From contig NZ_CP123897.1 in the NCBI RefSeq assembly GCF_029910655.1, forward strand, positions 3,647,547 to 3,711,546: a stretch of DNA of 64,000 bases, written 5' to 3'. The stretch is from Methylomonas sp. UP202. Its GTDB lineage: Bacteria > Pseudomonadota > Gammaproteobacteria > Methylococcales > Methylomonadaceae. A program made the translations under genes and the position numbers. Positions 28,352 to 35,352 of this stretch are shown one piece after another. How positions within the stretch are numbered: position 1 is the stretch's first letter; each line of letters begins with the position of its first letter. The notes beneath the pieces were generated by a model. That model saw only the letters and a program-made list of their open reading frames with translations. It had not been told where the DNA came from and made no database searches.

Positions 28352-28624
28352 ATGTGGATTGAATTTGATCCCGTTAAGCGCCAGAAAACCTTGCTGGAAC
28401 GCGAACTGGATTTTGCTCGCGCGGCGGAAGTATTCCGTGGCCGGCATTTTACCGCGGAAGACGCGCGGGAAGACTATACCGAAGCGCGCTATATCACCGT
28501 CGGCAAACTCGACGAACGAATGGTGGTCATAGTCTGGACACCGCGCGGCGAAGCCCGCCGAATCATCAGTATGAGAAAAGCCAATGAACGCGAACAAAAC
28601 CGATATGCCAGCCGACTGGATTGA
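28352..28624 (+). CDS. brnT: BrnT family toxin (RelE-like ribonuclease)
   Basis: A 90-residue BrnT protein. The family pattern is visible: start WIEFDPVKRQ, then DFARAAEVFRG, EARYITVGKLDERMVVIVWT and RRIISMRKANEREQNRY. BrnT proteins cleave RNA and are neutralised by BrnA. The antitoxin gene overlaps its last 41 bases. It lies 53 bases after gspE, inside the secretion operon. Confidence 0.82.
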   Translation: MWIEFDPVKRQKTLLERELDFARAAEVFRGRHFTAEDAREDYTEARYITVGKLDERMVVIVWTPRGEARRIISMRKANEREQNRYASRLD

Positions 28625-28853
28625 TCCCGACGATGCGCCGGAACTCGATGACCAATTTTTCGAGCGAGCCGACGAGTTTGCGGGCAGCCAACTGGTGCGC
28701 CGAGGCCGCCCCACCATTGCCAGCCCCAAACGCACGCTCACGGTGCGATATGACGCCGAAGTGATAGAAGCCTTTAAAGCGACGGGCAAAGGCTGGCAGA
28801 CTCGGATGAACGATGCGTTGAAGGATTGGCTGAAAACGCATTCGCCAGCGTAA
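28584..28853 (+). CDS. brnA: BrnA family antitoxin
   Basis: An 89-residue protein with an acidic N-terminal half (IDPDDAPELDDQFFERADEF) and a C-terminal ribbon-helix-helix: GRPTIASPKRTLTVRYDAEV then KATGKGWQTRMNDALKDWL. The toxin-first order with overlap is standard for brnTA. RHH antitoxins of this type usually autoregulate the operon. Confidence 0.82.
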   Translation: MNANKTDMPADWIDPDDAPELDDQFFERADEFAGSQLVRRGRPTIASPKRTLTVRYDAEVIEAFKATGKGWQTRMNDALKDWLKTHSPA

Positions 28854-28976
28854 AGAAGCTCCGTTAAAACGCATATCCCGATTTCGGCTAGAAATGTGGG
28901 TGAGTAACGCTTTTCTGCCCACCGATCGGACACCAGCTTTAATTTCGCGTGGGCACTAAAACGTGCCCACCCTTGG

Positions 28977-29012
28977 CTGGAGGAAGCGTTAAGGGTGACG
29001 ACCAAGGCGTAA
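28977..29012 (+). pseudogene. Relic duplicate of the gspE 3' end
   Basis: Twelve codons reading LEEALRVTTKA and a TAA stop, against LEEVLRVTTEA and TGA at 28263-28298. 31 of 36 bases match. It lies after the brnTA pair and suggests that the insertion duplicated or carried the end of gspE. Confidence 0.6.
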
Positions 29013-29153
29013 TTAGATTACATAAAGTCGTTGTGTGGATTTATTGAAAATAGTCAATTGTGGATTGGCAAAATTCGACCCAAGGCGGAAGTTCGTGTAT
29101 TTATCTTGAATGCCGGTTTAAAATTTAAATCCGCCATTCAAATAATAAAAATT

Positions 29154-29228
29154 GTAGGGTGGATAAGCGAAGCGCCATCCACCTATTTGCGTTCCTATGG
29201 AGGATGGCGCTTCGCTTATCCACCCTAC
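29154..29228. repeat. 75-bp palindromic element with 27-bp arms
   Basis: The arms at 29154-29180 and 29202-29228 are perfect 27-base inverted repeats beginning GTAGGGTGGATAAGCG, around a 21-base loop. Elements starting GTAGGGTGGATAAGC are common dispersed REP/MITE-like sequences in many bacteria (established knowledge). It sits 102 bases upstream of the TIR gene. Confidence 0.85.
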
Positions 29229-29330
29229 GACCCTAAATCCTTATAACACGTCGCTCAAAGGGATGCTCCGCGTTGCTACACGCCTCTTAGCTTGGCGTAA
29301 AACTCCTCACTATTGGTACATGGATAAATA

Positions 29331-30221
29331 ATGTCGAATTCAACAAAAAATGCCATAACACTATTTTATTCTTATTCTCACAAGGACGAAGAAATAAGAA
29401 ATGAATTGGACAAACACTTATCTATATTAAAACGCCAAGGTGTAATCTCCGAATGGTACGACAGAAAAATATCAGGAGGAACCGAGTGGGAGTCTGAAAT
29501 CGATCAGCAACTTCAGTCGGCTAGTATTATTCTATTACTGATTAGCTCTGATTTTCTTGCCTCAGATTATTGTTATGGAAAAGAATTGAAAATTGCAATG
29601 GAACGCCACGAAAGTGGACAAGCACGAGTCATTCCAATAATTATACGTTCGGTTGATTGGAATCAAGCCCCATTTGGAAAATTGCAAGCCCTCCCAAAAG
29701 ATGCAAAACCAGTTAAAAGCTGGAATGACGTAGACGAAGCCTTTACAAATATTGCACAAGGTATCCGAACGGCTATTGATGAAATAAAGGTAAGACCAGT
29801 TGCCAAAGAAACCACAACGGACATTTCTGCCTTAGTTAAAAAGTTTAAGCTACGTCCAAAAAAATACGCAGGAACGGAAATTATTGCAGACATAAAGCTA
29901 AAAGATAAGCTCGAAGCTATTTCTACACATGAAGCCGATAGTTTCAATTTATCTTTAGGAGATGCCATTTTTCGGATATTCACATTCACAAACCCAGATA
30001 TTAAGAATATCGAAAAAATTTATGCCGAAGGTAAAATTGCTGATTGGCTAGAAAATGCAATTTCTGACGATTATAGAATTAGGCTGCGTTTTTTATTTAG
30101 TGCCGATATTTACGAAGATCGACACCCTATAACAGGGGAACCAATAGTAACATCATCTTGCTTGACTGGATATAGACTAATTGAAGTAATTGATGTAACA
30201 AAAAATGAAAAAAGTGTCTAA
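29331..30221 (+). CDS. TIR-domain protein with C-terminal domain of unknown function
   Basis: A 296-residue protein. Residues 8-150 are a TIR domain: ITLFYSYSHKDEEIRNEL, GGTEWESEIDQQLQSASIIL, LLISSDFLASDYCYGKEL with putative catalytic Glu85, then RVIPIIIRSVDW. Bacterial TIR domains often cleave NAD+ in phage defence. The C-terminal part (about 165-296) is not recognised and has no membrane segment. Base composition is much more AT-rich than the flanking gsp genes, which suggests transfer. No Thoeris ThsA or other known partner is adjacent. Confidence 0.85.
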   Translation: MSNSTKNAITLFYSYSHKDEEIRNELDKHLSILKRQGVISEWYDRKISGGTEWESEIDQQLQSASIILLLISSDFLASDYCYGKELKIAMERHESGQARVIPIIIRSVDWNQAPFGKLQALPKDAKPVKSWNDVDEAFTNIAQGIRTAIDEIKVRPVAKETTTDISALVKKFKLRPKKYAGTEIIADIKLKDKLEAISTHEADSFNLSLGDAIFRIFTFTNPDIKNIEKIYAEGKIADWLENAISDDYRIRLRFLFSADIYEDRHPITGEPIVTSSCLTGYRLIEVIDVTKNEKSV

Positions 30222-30553
30222 TTTAATACTCCAGCGGACGCTGCTAACACTCCTCCGCTGAGCTTCGCGTTATGCGGCAGATTTCGACTTTCTTGCGGAC
30301 GTACATTGAAATCTTTGAATGTCACAAAGTGGCCGATTGTGCCAAGTGGGAACCAAAAGAATAAAACAGCTTCTCGAATTCAGCTAACACCAAAAATTAT
30401 TACCGATCAATTTGATCCTATTCTCGAGTCGGATAGCCATCTATTGTTATTGGAAGAATATCTATAAACCATGAAAAGCATTCAAAAGGAAAATCCGGAT
30501 ATTTTTCATGATGGCGATTAAGTGCAGATTTTACATTTATCGGAGACGTAGCC
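30222..30553. other. Gene-free AT-rich stretch
   Basis: Between the TIR gene and the relic antitoxin frame. Several short frames are interrupted by stops. The text around 30360-30520 looks like decayed coding sequence but matches no family I recognise. No repeat or hairpin stands out. Confidence 0.4.
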
Positions 30554-30625
30554 ATGTTACAAAACCAATTGATCGAAATAACAAAACAAATTCCCGATGA
30601 AATTGCCAGGCGAGCTGCTTTTTAG
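30554..30625 (+). pseudogene. Relic antitoxin fragment
   Basis: A 23-codon frame whose end IPDEIARRAAF corresponds to the end of the BrnA-like antitoxin at 31178-31381 (DIEIARRVAL). The match continues downstream as a 133-bp direct repeat. It appears to be the tail of a lost antitoxin copy. Confidence 0.45.
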
Positions 30626-30730
30626 AACGAAATTTTTGGAAATGCGATAGGCACCGATTGGTAAAATGACCCTAACTCACCGGAGGTAATATGTATGCCG
30701 CAATTAAAGGCATTTACAAAAACGGCCAAG
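30598..30730 (+). repeat. Direct repeat copy 1 (pairs with 31354-31486)
   Basis: About 133 bases repeated with an offset of 756 bases at both ends and two compensating single-base gaps. It covers the end of an antitoxin, the intergenic leader with CACCGGAGGTAATATG, and the first codons of the VapB-like antitoxin. It marks a tandem duplication of toxin-antitoxin modules. Confidence 0.8.
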
Positions 30731-30738
30731 CCCGGTAG
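30691..30738 (+). pseudogene. Truncated VapB-like antitoxin (first codons only)
   Basis: Starts ATG at 30691 after a good GGAGG site and reads MYAAIKGIYKNGQAR, then a TAG stop that straddles the start of the dispersed repeat at 30737. The intact paralogue at 31447 begins MYTAIKGIYENGQV. The repeat begins exactly where homology ends, so the gene was cut by insertion or recombination at the repeat. Confidence 0.7.
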
Positions 30739-30865
30739 GGTGGGCACGGCTTTTTGTGCCCACGAGGGTTGCAATGGTGGGCAAATTTGCCCACCCTACA
30801 TCTGCAAAAGCATTTAACCGGACGATCAATAATTTAAAGGGCTGTCCGCTTTTGGCCGATTGTGC
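30737..30865 (+). repeat. Dispersed 130-bp element, copy A
   Basis: Two short palindromes in tandem (GTGGGCACGGC...TTTTTGTGCCCAC and GGTGGGCAAATTTGCCCACC) followed by a unique stretch through TTTAAAGGGCTGTC. A near-identical copy lies inverted at 60871-61001. No coding capacity; MITE/REP-like. Confidence 0.85.
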
Positions 30866-30896
30866 TCAGCCACTCCCAATTAAAAAAGCATTTCAA

Positions 30897-31178
30897 ATGA
30901 AATTCGAATGGGATGAAAACAAAAACCAGGGCAATATCCGCAAGCACGGCGTCGATTTTCGTCAGGCGGTGTATGTGTTTGCCGATCCTTTCGCTTTAAG
31001 CATGCCGGATGACGAACACTCGGACGATGAAGAGCGTTGGCTGTTGTTGGGCAAAAATCTGAACGAACAAATATTGCTGGTGGTCCATACTTTTCGTTAC
31101 GATGACATGATTCGTATTATTTCGGCCCGAAAAGCCACCCAAAACGAAAAAGCCACTTATACCCGGAGGGCAAAATAA
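30897..31178 (+). CDS. brnT: BrnT family toxin, second module
   Basis: A 93-residue protein: KFEWDENKNQGNIRKHGVDF, FADPFALSMPDDEHSDDEER, then LLGKNLNEQILLVVHTFR and IRIISARKATQNEKATY. This is the canonical BrnT pattern and is closer to it than the first module. I chose the ATG at 30897; the upstream frame runs through the repeat. Its TAA overlaps the ATG of the next gene. Confidence 0.87.
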   Translation: MKFEWDENKNQGNIRKHGVDFRQAVYVFADPFALSMPDDEHSDDEERWLLLGKNLNEQILLVVHTFRYDDMIRIISARKATQNEKATYTRRAK

Positions 31179-31381
31179 TGAAAGACGAATATGACTTTTC
31201 TAATGCCGAGCAAGGTAAGTTTTATGTTCCTTTGGAAAACATTCAAATACCGATTTATCTGGACCGGGACATCGCTCTTTATCTCTCGGAAAAATGTCAA
31301 TCAAACCCTGAAAACTTGCAGTTATTAGTCAACGACTTACTAAGAAAAGATATTGAAATTGCCAGGCGAGTTGCTTTGTAG
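31178..31381 (+). CDS. Probable antitoxin of the second BrnT module
   Basis: A 67-residue protein overlapping the toxin stop by one base (TAATG). It has an N-terminal YDFSNAEQGKFYVPLENIQI, the usual start of small BrnT or related antitoxins, then PIYLDRDIALYLSEKCQ and a C-terminal helix LQLLVNDLLRKDIEIARRV. A ribbon-helix-helix fold is likely. The assignment rests on position and this pattern. Confidence 0.7.
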   Translation: MKDEYDFSNAEQGKFYVPLENIQIPIYLDRDIALYLSEKCQSNPENLQLLVNDLLRKDIEIARRVAL

Positions 31382-31486
31382 AGCGGAAATTTTTTGAAAT
31401 GCGATAGGCACCGATTGGTAAAAGGCCCCAACTCACCGGAGGTAATATGTATACCGCAATTAAAGGCATTTACGAAAACGGCCAAG
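31354..31486 (+). repeat. Direct repeat copy 2 (pairs with 30598-30730)
   Basis: The intact context of the repeat: it runs from the last codons of the BrnT-associated antitoxin through the leader into the VapB-like gene. Spacing from copy 1 is 756 bases at both ends. Confidence 0.8.
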
Positions 31487-31674
31487 TCATACTTGAAGAA
31501 ACCCCGCCCACCAATACGAAGTCGAAAGTAGTTGTTATGTTTCTTACCGAAGAACAAACTGTAGCTAAACCTGTCCATCGAGGGGTAAAGATCGGTAGCC
31601 TGGCGGGAAAGGGGTATAGCATTCCCGATGATTTTAACGAGCCACTGGATGACCTAAAGGATTACATGTGGTGA
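31447..31674 (+). CDS. VapB-like antitoxin
   Basis: A 75-residue protein beginning MYTAIKGIYENGQVILEETP, a short beta-rich start seen in small antitoxins of PIN-domain toxins. The acidic C-terminus ends DDFNEPLDDLKDYMW. A strong GGAGG lies 7 bases before the ATG. It overlaps the PIN toxin gene by 7 bases. The exact antitoxin subfamily (DUF2281/DUF104-like) is uncertain. Confidence 0.72.
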   Translation: MYTAIKGIYENGQVILEETPPTNTKSKVVVMFLTEEQTVAKPVHRGVKIGSLAGKGYSIPDDFNEPLDDLKDYMW

Positions 31675-32069
31675 GTTATCTCATAGACACGCAGATTTTG
31701 ATATGGACCTTGGTGGCGCCAAACAAACTCGCGCAACAAGTTAAAAATGCGTTAGAAAACGAAGCGATATTTATCAGTCAGATAAGTTTCTTTGAAATCG
31801 CCATCAAGCAAAAGCTGGGGAAACTGCCGGAGCTTGATCTTACTATCGATCAACTGACGAACTTTATCGAACGCGATGGTTTTAATCTGCTCGGCGTTCA
31901 AAACCGACACATCGATGCCTACGCGGAAATACCATTATTAGCCAACCACCGCGACCCATTCGATAGGCTATTGTTAGCTACTGCCTTTAGCGAAAACATG
32001 CCGATTATTTCCGCCGACGAGAATTTTGCCTTATACCCACCGCAAATCCAGCTCATTGCCAATCGCTAA
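31668..32069 (+). CDS. vapC: PIN-domain toxin (VapC family)
   Basis: A 133-residue ribonuclease. The acidic active-site residues are in YLIDTQILIW, ISFFEIAIKQKLG, HRDPFDRLLLATA and IISADENF. The start is GTG 31668 (or GTG 31671). VapC toxins cut tRNA or rRNA and are held by VapB. It ends 8 bases before gspF, so it is transcribed with the secretion genes. Confidence 0.88.
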   Translation: MVSYLIDTQILIWTLVAPNKLAQQVKNALENEAIFISQISFFEIAIKQKLGKLPELDLTIDQLTNFIERDGFNLLGVQNRHIDAYAEIPLLANHRDPFDRLLLATAFSENMPIISADENFALYPPQIQLIANR

Positions 32070-32077
32070 ACCATTCC

Positions 32078-33295
32078 ATGCCTTTATATTCCTACAAAGC
32101 CGTCAACAATCAGGGTCTCGCCGAGGAAGGCGTGCGCGATGCCGCCGACGAGCAGGCCCTGTTGCTGGAACTGCAAAATCAGGGTTTGATTCCGATCCGC
32201 GTCGAAGCGGCCAAGGACAAGACCTTTCTCGGGTTCAAGCTGAAAACCGCCGGCGTGCGCCTGTCCGCCAAGGAAATCGGCATGCTGACCGCCGAATTGG
32301 CGACGCTGCTGGAATCCGGCCTGCCGCTAGACCGCTCACTGACGATCTTGCTGCAACTGACCGAGGATAAGCCCAAGCTCAACAAGCTGACCGCCGACGT
32401 ACTGGACAAGGTCAAGGGCGGCAAGGCGTTGGCCGACGCACTGGAAAGCCAGACCGGCGTGTTTTCCAAGTTTTATCTGAACATGATCCGCGCCGGCGAG
32501 TTGGGCGGCAATCTGGGCGGCGTATTGCAGCGGCTGGCCGAGTATATGGAGCGAGCCCAAGAGTTGAAGGATACCGTCAGCACCGCGCTGATTTACCCGG
32601 CGGTGTTGCTGGTGATGTCGCTGGCGTCGCTGTTCGTGATGTTGACCTTCGTCGTGCCGCAATTCAAGGAAATGTTCGATAGCGCCGGCCAGGCCTTGCC
32701 TGTGCCCACGCAAATCGTGGTCGGTTTGGCCGAATTCCTGCAAAGTTATTGGTGGCTGCTGCTGCTGGGCATTGCCGCGACGGTGCAATATTTCAAATCC
32801 CAGCTCGGCGCGCCGGCCAGCAAGAAGGTCTGGGACGGCCGGTTTTTGAAAGCCCCGCTGGTCGGCGAAATCGTGTTGACGATGGAGGTCGCCAGCTTCA
32901 GCCGTACCTTCGGCACCTTATTGGGCAACGGCGTGTCGATTTTAAAGTCGCTGGTCATCGTTCGGGAAACCGTCGGCAACACAGTGTTGGCCGAATCGCT
33001 GGATTACGCCGAGGCCCAATTGAAACAGGGCCGAACTTTATCCGAGGCGCTCAGTCAACAAAGCCTGTTTCCCAAACTCGCCGTGCAAATGATTAAAATG
33101 GGCGAGGAAACCGGCCGGCTGGAAGAAATGCTGATGCGGGTGGCCGGCATTTACGACAAACAATTAAAACAAACGATACAACGCATGCTGGCCTTGCTGG
33201 AACCGGCGTTGATTATCTCGTTGGGCCTGATGATAGGCGGCATCATCGTCTCGATTTTGCTGGCGATTCTCAGCGTCAACGATCTGGCTTTTTAA
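32078..33295 (+). CDS. gspF: Type II secretion inner-membrane platform protein GspF
   Basis: A 405-residue polytopic protein: cytoplasmic domain 1 (YSYKAVNNQGLAEEGVRDAA, then LTAELATLLESGLPLDRSL), a helix pair near 170-220, a second repeat (VASFSRTFGTLLGNGVSILK, MIKMGEETGRLEEML) and a terminal helix (LEPALIISLGLMIGGIIVSI). It couples GspE to the pseudopilus. In most relatives gspF directly follows gspE; here 3.8 kb of toxin-antitoxin and TIR sequence lies between. Confidence 0.95.
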   Translation: MPLYSYKAVNNQGLAEEGVRDAADEQALLLELQNQGLIPIRVEAAKDKTFLGFKLKTAGVRLSAKEIGMLTAELATLLESGLPLDRSLTILLQLTEDKPKLNKLTADVLDKVKGGKALADALESQTGVFSKFYLNMIRAGELGGNLGGVLQRLAEYMERAQELKDTVSTALIYPAVLLVMSLASLFVMLTFVVPQFKEMFDSAGQALPVPTQIVVGLAEFLQSYWWLLLLGIAATVQYFKSQLGAPASKKVWDGRFLKAPLVGEIVLTMEVASFSRTFGTLLGNGVSILKSLVIVRETVGNTVLAESLDYAEAQLKQGRTLSEALSQQSLFPKLAVQMIKMGEETGRLEEMLMRVAGIYDKQLKQTIQRMLALLEPALIISLGLMIGGIIVSILLAILSVNDLAF

Positions 33296-33313
33296 TCCAA
33301 GGAGAGACACGCA

Positions 33314-33739
33314 ATGACACACACGATACGCCGCCAACGCGGCTTTACGCTGCTGGAACTGTTGGTGGTATTGGGCATTATCGCCATGCTGGCCGGCATC
33401 GTCGGTCCGCAGGTCATGAAACACATGGGCGCCTCCAAAACCAAGGCGGCCAGGGTGCAAATCGAGGATCTGGCGGCGGCGCTGGACATGTACAAGCTAG
33501 ACGAGGGCCGTTATCCGACCCAACAACAAGGTTTGCTGGCGCTGATCGAAAAACCGTCCGACGCCAAGCGCTGGAACGGCCCCTATCTGCGTAAGGAAAA
33601 AATTCCGCAAGACCCTTGGAACGTCGATTATCACTACGTCTTCCCCGGCCAACACGGCAAGTTCGATTTGTTCAGCTACGGCGCCGACGAGAAAGAAGGC
33701 GGCGAAGGCGAGGAACAAGACATCAATAGCTGGGAATAA
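33314..33739 (+). CDS. gspG: Major pseudopilin GspG
   Basis: A 141-residue pseudopilin with prepilin signal RRQRGFTLLELLVVLGIIAM (cleavage after Gly, Glu at +5). Typical GspG segments follow: QIEDLAAALDMYKLDEGRYP, TQQQGLLALIEKP, WNGPYL and DPWNVDYHYVFPGQHGKFDL. AAGGAGA lies upstream of the ATG. Its stop overlaps the gspH ATG by one base (TAATG). It needs a prepilin peptidase, not encoded here. Confidence 0.95.
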   Translation: MTHTIRRQRGFTLLELLVVLGIIAMLAGIVGPQVMKHMGASKTKAARVQIEDLAAALDMYKLDEGRYPTQQQGLLALIEKPSDAKRWNGPYLRKEKIPQDPWNVDYHYVFPGQHGKFDLFSYGADEKEGGEGEEQDINSWE

Positions 33740-34230
33740 TGACCCGGCCGCCCCGCCCCGCCGCCGCGCGGGGCTTCACGTTGATCGAGATGGCGATCGT
33801 GTTGCTGGTCGCCGTGCTCGGTTTCGCGGTGCTAGGCAACAATATCGCTTCCGGCAACCACGCCACCAAGCTGCAGGCCGTGGCACGCGACATCGCTTCG
33901 GCGCTGCGCTATGCCCACGGTCAAGCCCTGCTGACCGGCAAAACCGCGGCGGTCACGATCAGTCTGGCCGACAACAGCTACCGAGTCGACCATCGCGACA
34001 AGACTTACGCATTCGCCGAAGACATCGACGTGTCGCTGGTGGTTGCCGAGGAGGAATTCGCCGACGGCGAGCAAGGCAGCATCCGCTTCTTCGGCGACGG
34101 TTCCTCGACCGGCGGCCGCATCACGCTGGAATGGGGCAATCTGTCCAAAAAAATCGACGTGAACTGGATTACCGGCGAAGTCGCCATTTCGGCCGTCGAA
34201 CCCGACCTGCTCGACCATGCGACGGCTTGA
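33739..34230 (+). CDS. gspH: Minor pseudopilin GspH
   Basis: A 163-residue pseudopilin. The prepilin motif GFTLIEMAIVLLVAVLGFAV follows a basic Pro/Ala-rich leader. The rest has the GspH/FimT pattern (ARDIASALRYAHGQALLTGK) and a C-terminal beta part with FFGDGSSTGGRITL. It overlaps gspG by one base and gspI by 14 bases. Confidence 0.9.
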   Translation: MTRPPRPAAARGFTLIEMAIVLLVAVLGFAVLGNNIASGNHATKLQAVARDIASALRYAHGQALLTGKTAAVTISLADNSYRVDHRDKTYAFAEDIDVSLVVAEEEFADGEQGSIRFFGDGSSTGGRITLEWGNLSKKIDVNWITGEVAISAVEPDLLDHATA

Positions 34231-34633
34231 CGGATTTTCGCTGCTGGAAATTTTAGTCGCCTTTTCGATCATGGCGATCGCGCTGACTATCGTGTTGCGG
34301 GTATTCGGCAACGGCGTCAACCATGCGGGAATCGCCGAGGAATACACGATCGCGGTGCAAATCGCCGAGTCGCTGATGGCCCGCACCGGCGTCGAAACCG
34401 CGCTGGAGCCGGGCGAACTGGACGGCAACGAAGGCGAACGCTTCGATTGGCGGGTCAGCGTCCAACCGGTGCAAAACAGCGGCGGCGTTCGCGAAAGTCT
34501 GCGCAAGCTGGCCGACGGCGACCAGGAACCGGCCGCGCGACTGATGCGAGTCAACGTCACCGTAGCCTGGGGCGACGACGAGCAGCGCCGCACCGTTGAA
34601 CTCGATACCTTAAAACTGACCACCGCTCAATAG
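34217..34633 (+). CDS. gspI: Minor pseudopilin GspI
   Basis: A 138-residue pseudopilin with motif GFSLLEILVAFSIMAIALTI. The C-terminal part shows the GspI pattern (AESLMARTGVE, then FDWRVSVQPV and VNVTVAWGDD). Its start lies within gspH. GspI forms the pseudopilus tip with GspJ and GspK. Confidence 0.9.
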   Translation: MRRLDGFSLLEILVAFSIMAIALTIVLRVFGNGVNHAGIAEEYTIAVQIAESLMARTGVETALEPGELDGNEGERFDWRVSVQPVQNSGGVRESLRKLADGDQEPAARLMRVNVTVAWGDDEQRRTVELDTLKLTTAQ

Positions 34634-34638
34634 CCGGC

Positions 34639-35352
34639 ATGGACCGCCCGATTCGAAACGGCTTTACCCTAATCGAAATGTTGATCGCGATGACGCTGCT
34701 CAGCGTCATCGTCGCGCTGCTGTTCGCCAGTCTGCGCATTGCCGCCGAGAGCTGGAACGTCGGCGAAGCCAAGCTGACCGAGGTCAACCAGAAAGCCGTG
34801 GTCTACCAGTTTTTCAGACGCCATCTCAGCGGCATCAAACCGGTGCCGGCACCGACCGAAGACAACGAGTCATCGCCGACCGGTCTGAGAACCGACGCCC
34901 CCGACGCCGCCAATCAAACCGCCGAGACGCTGGCCTTCGAAGGCCGTCCGCACGCGATTCGTTTCGTCGCGGCGCTGCCTTCGGCTTCGGCCCGTAAGGG
35001 CTTACAGACGTTTACCGTCGATACCGACCCTGATAGTTCGTCGGTGATTCGGGTTTCGCTGGTACCTTACGGCCAATTGCCCGACACCGCGGCAGAGGCC
35101 ACGGTCCTACTGAATAATGTCGAGGACTTTGAGTTGGCCTATTACGGCACCAACGCGGAAACCGATAAAACCGCCTGGCACGAGCAATGGATCAACGCCG
35201 AGCAACTGCCGTTGCTGATTAAGGTCCGCATCGTCTTGCGAGACCACAGTTTCTGGCCCGACATGATCTTTCCGGTCAGAATCAATGCCAGACCGACGCT
35301 GACCGCGCCGCCCGCCAATGCCGAGAGCGTGGACGATGCCAACCCGAATTAA
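34639..35352 (+). CDS. gspJ: Minor pseudopilin GspJ
   Basis: A 237-residue pseudopilin with motif NGFTLIEMLIAMTLLSVIVA. The domain shows family segments FRRHLSGIKPVP, FEGRPHAIRFVAALP and LLNNVEDFELAYYG. It overlaps gspK by 17 bases. Confidence 0.9.
   Translation: MDRPIRNGFTLIEMLIAMTLLSVIVALLFASLRIAAESWNVGEAKLTEVNQKAVVYQFFRRHLSGIKPVPAPTEDNESSPTGLRTDAPDAANQTAETLAFEGRPHAIRFVAALPSASARKGLQTFTVDTDPDSSSVIRVSLVPYGQLPDTAAEATVLLNNVEDFELAYYGTNAETDKTAWHEQWINAEQLPLLIKVRIVLRDHSFWPDMIFPVRINARPTLTAPPANAESVDDANPN

Larger units (their letters stand above)
28854..29330. other. Gene-free stretch with repeats and a relic of the gspE 3' end
   Basis: No gene of its own. From left to right it holds a GTGGGT...GCCCACC repeat segment (about 28898-28974), a degenerate copy of the last codons of gspE (28977-29012), an AT-rich part, and a 75-bp palindromic element (29154-29228). 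It then leads into the TIR gene. The frames open across it are chance reading of the palindrome. Confidence 0.6.

Noticed and set aside
28325-29005. A minus-strand frame of 226 residues opposite brnTA
   Set aside because: Shadow of the toxin-antitoxin pair and repeats; the opposite strand has clear families.
29031-29246. A 71-residue frame spanning the 75-bp palindrome
   Set aside because: Its end is only translation of the inverted repeat, and no ribosome binding site is present.
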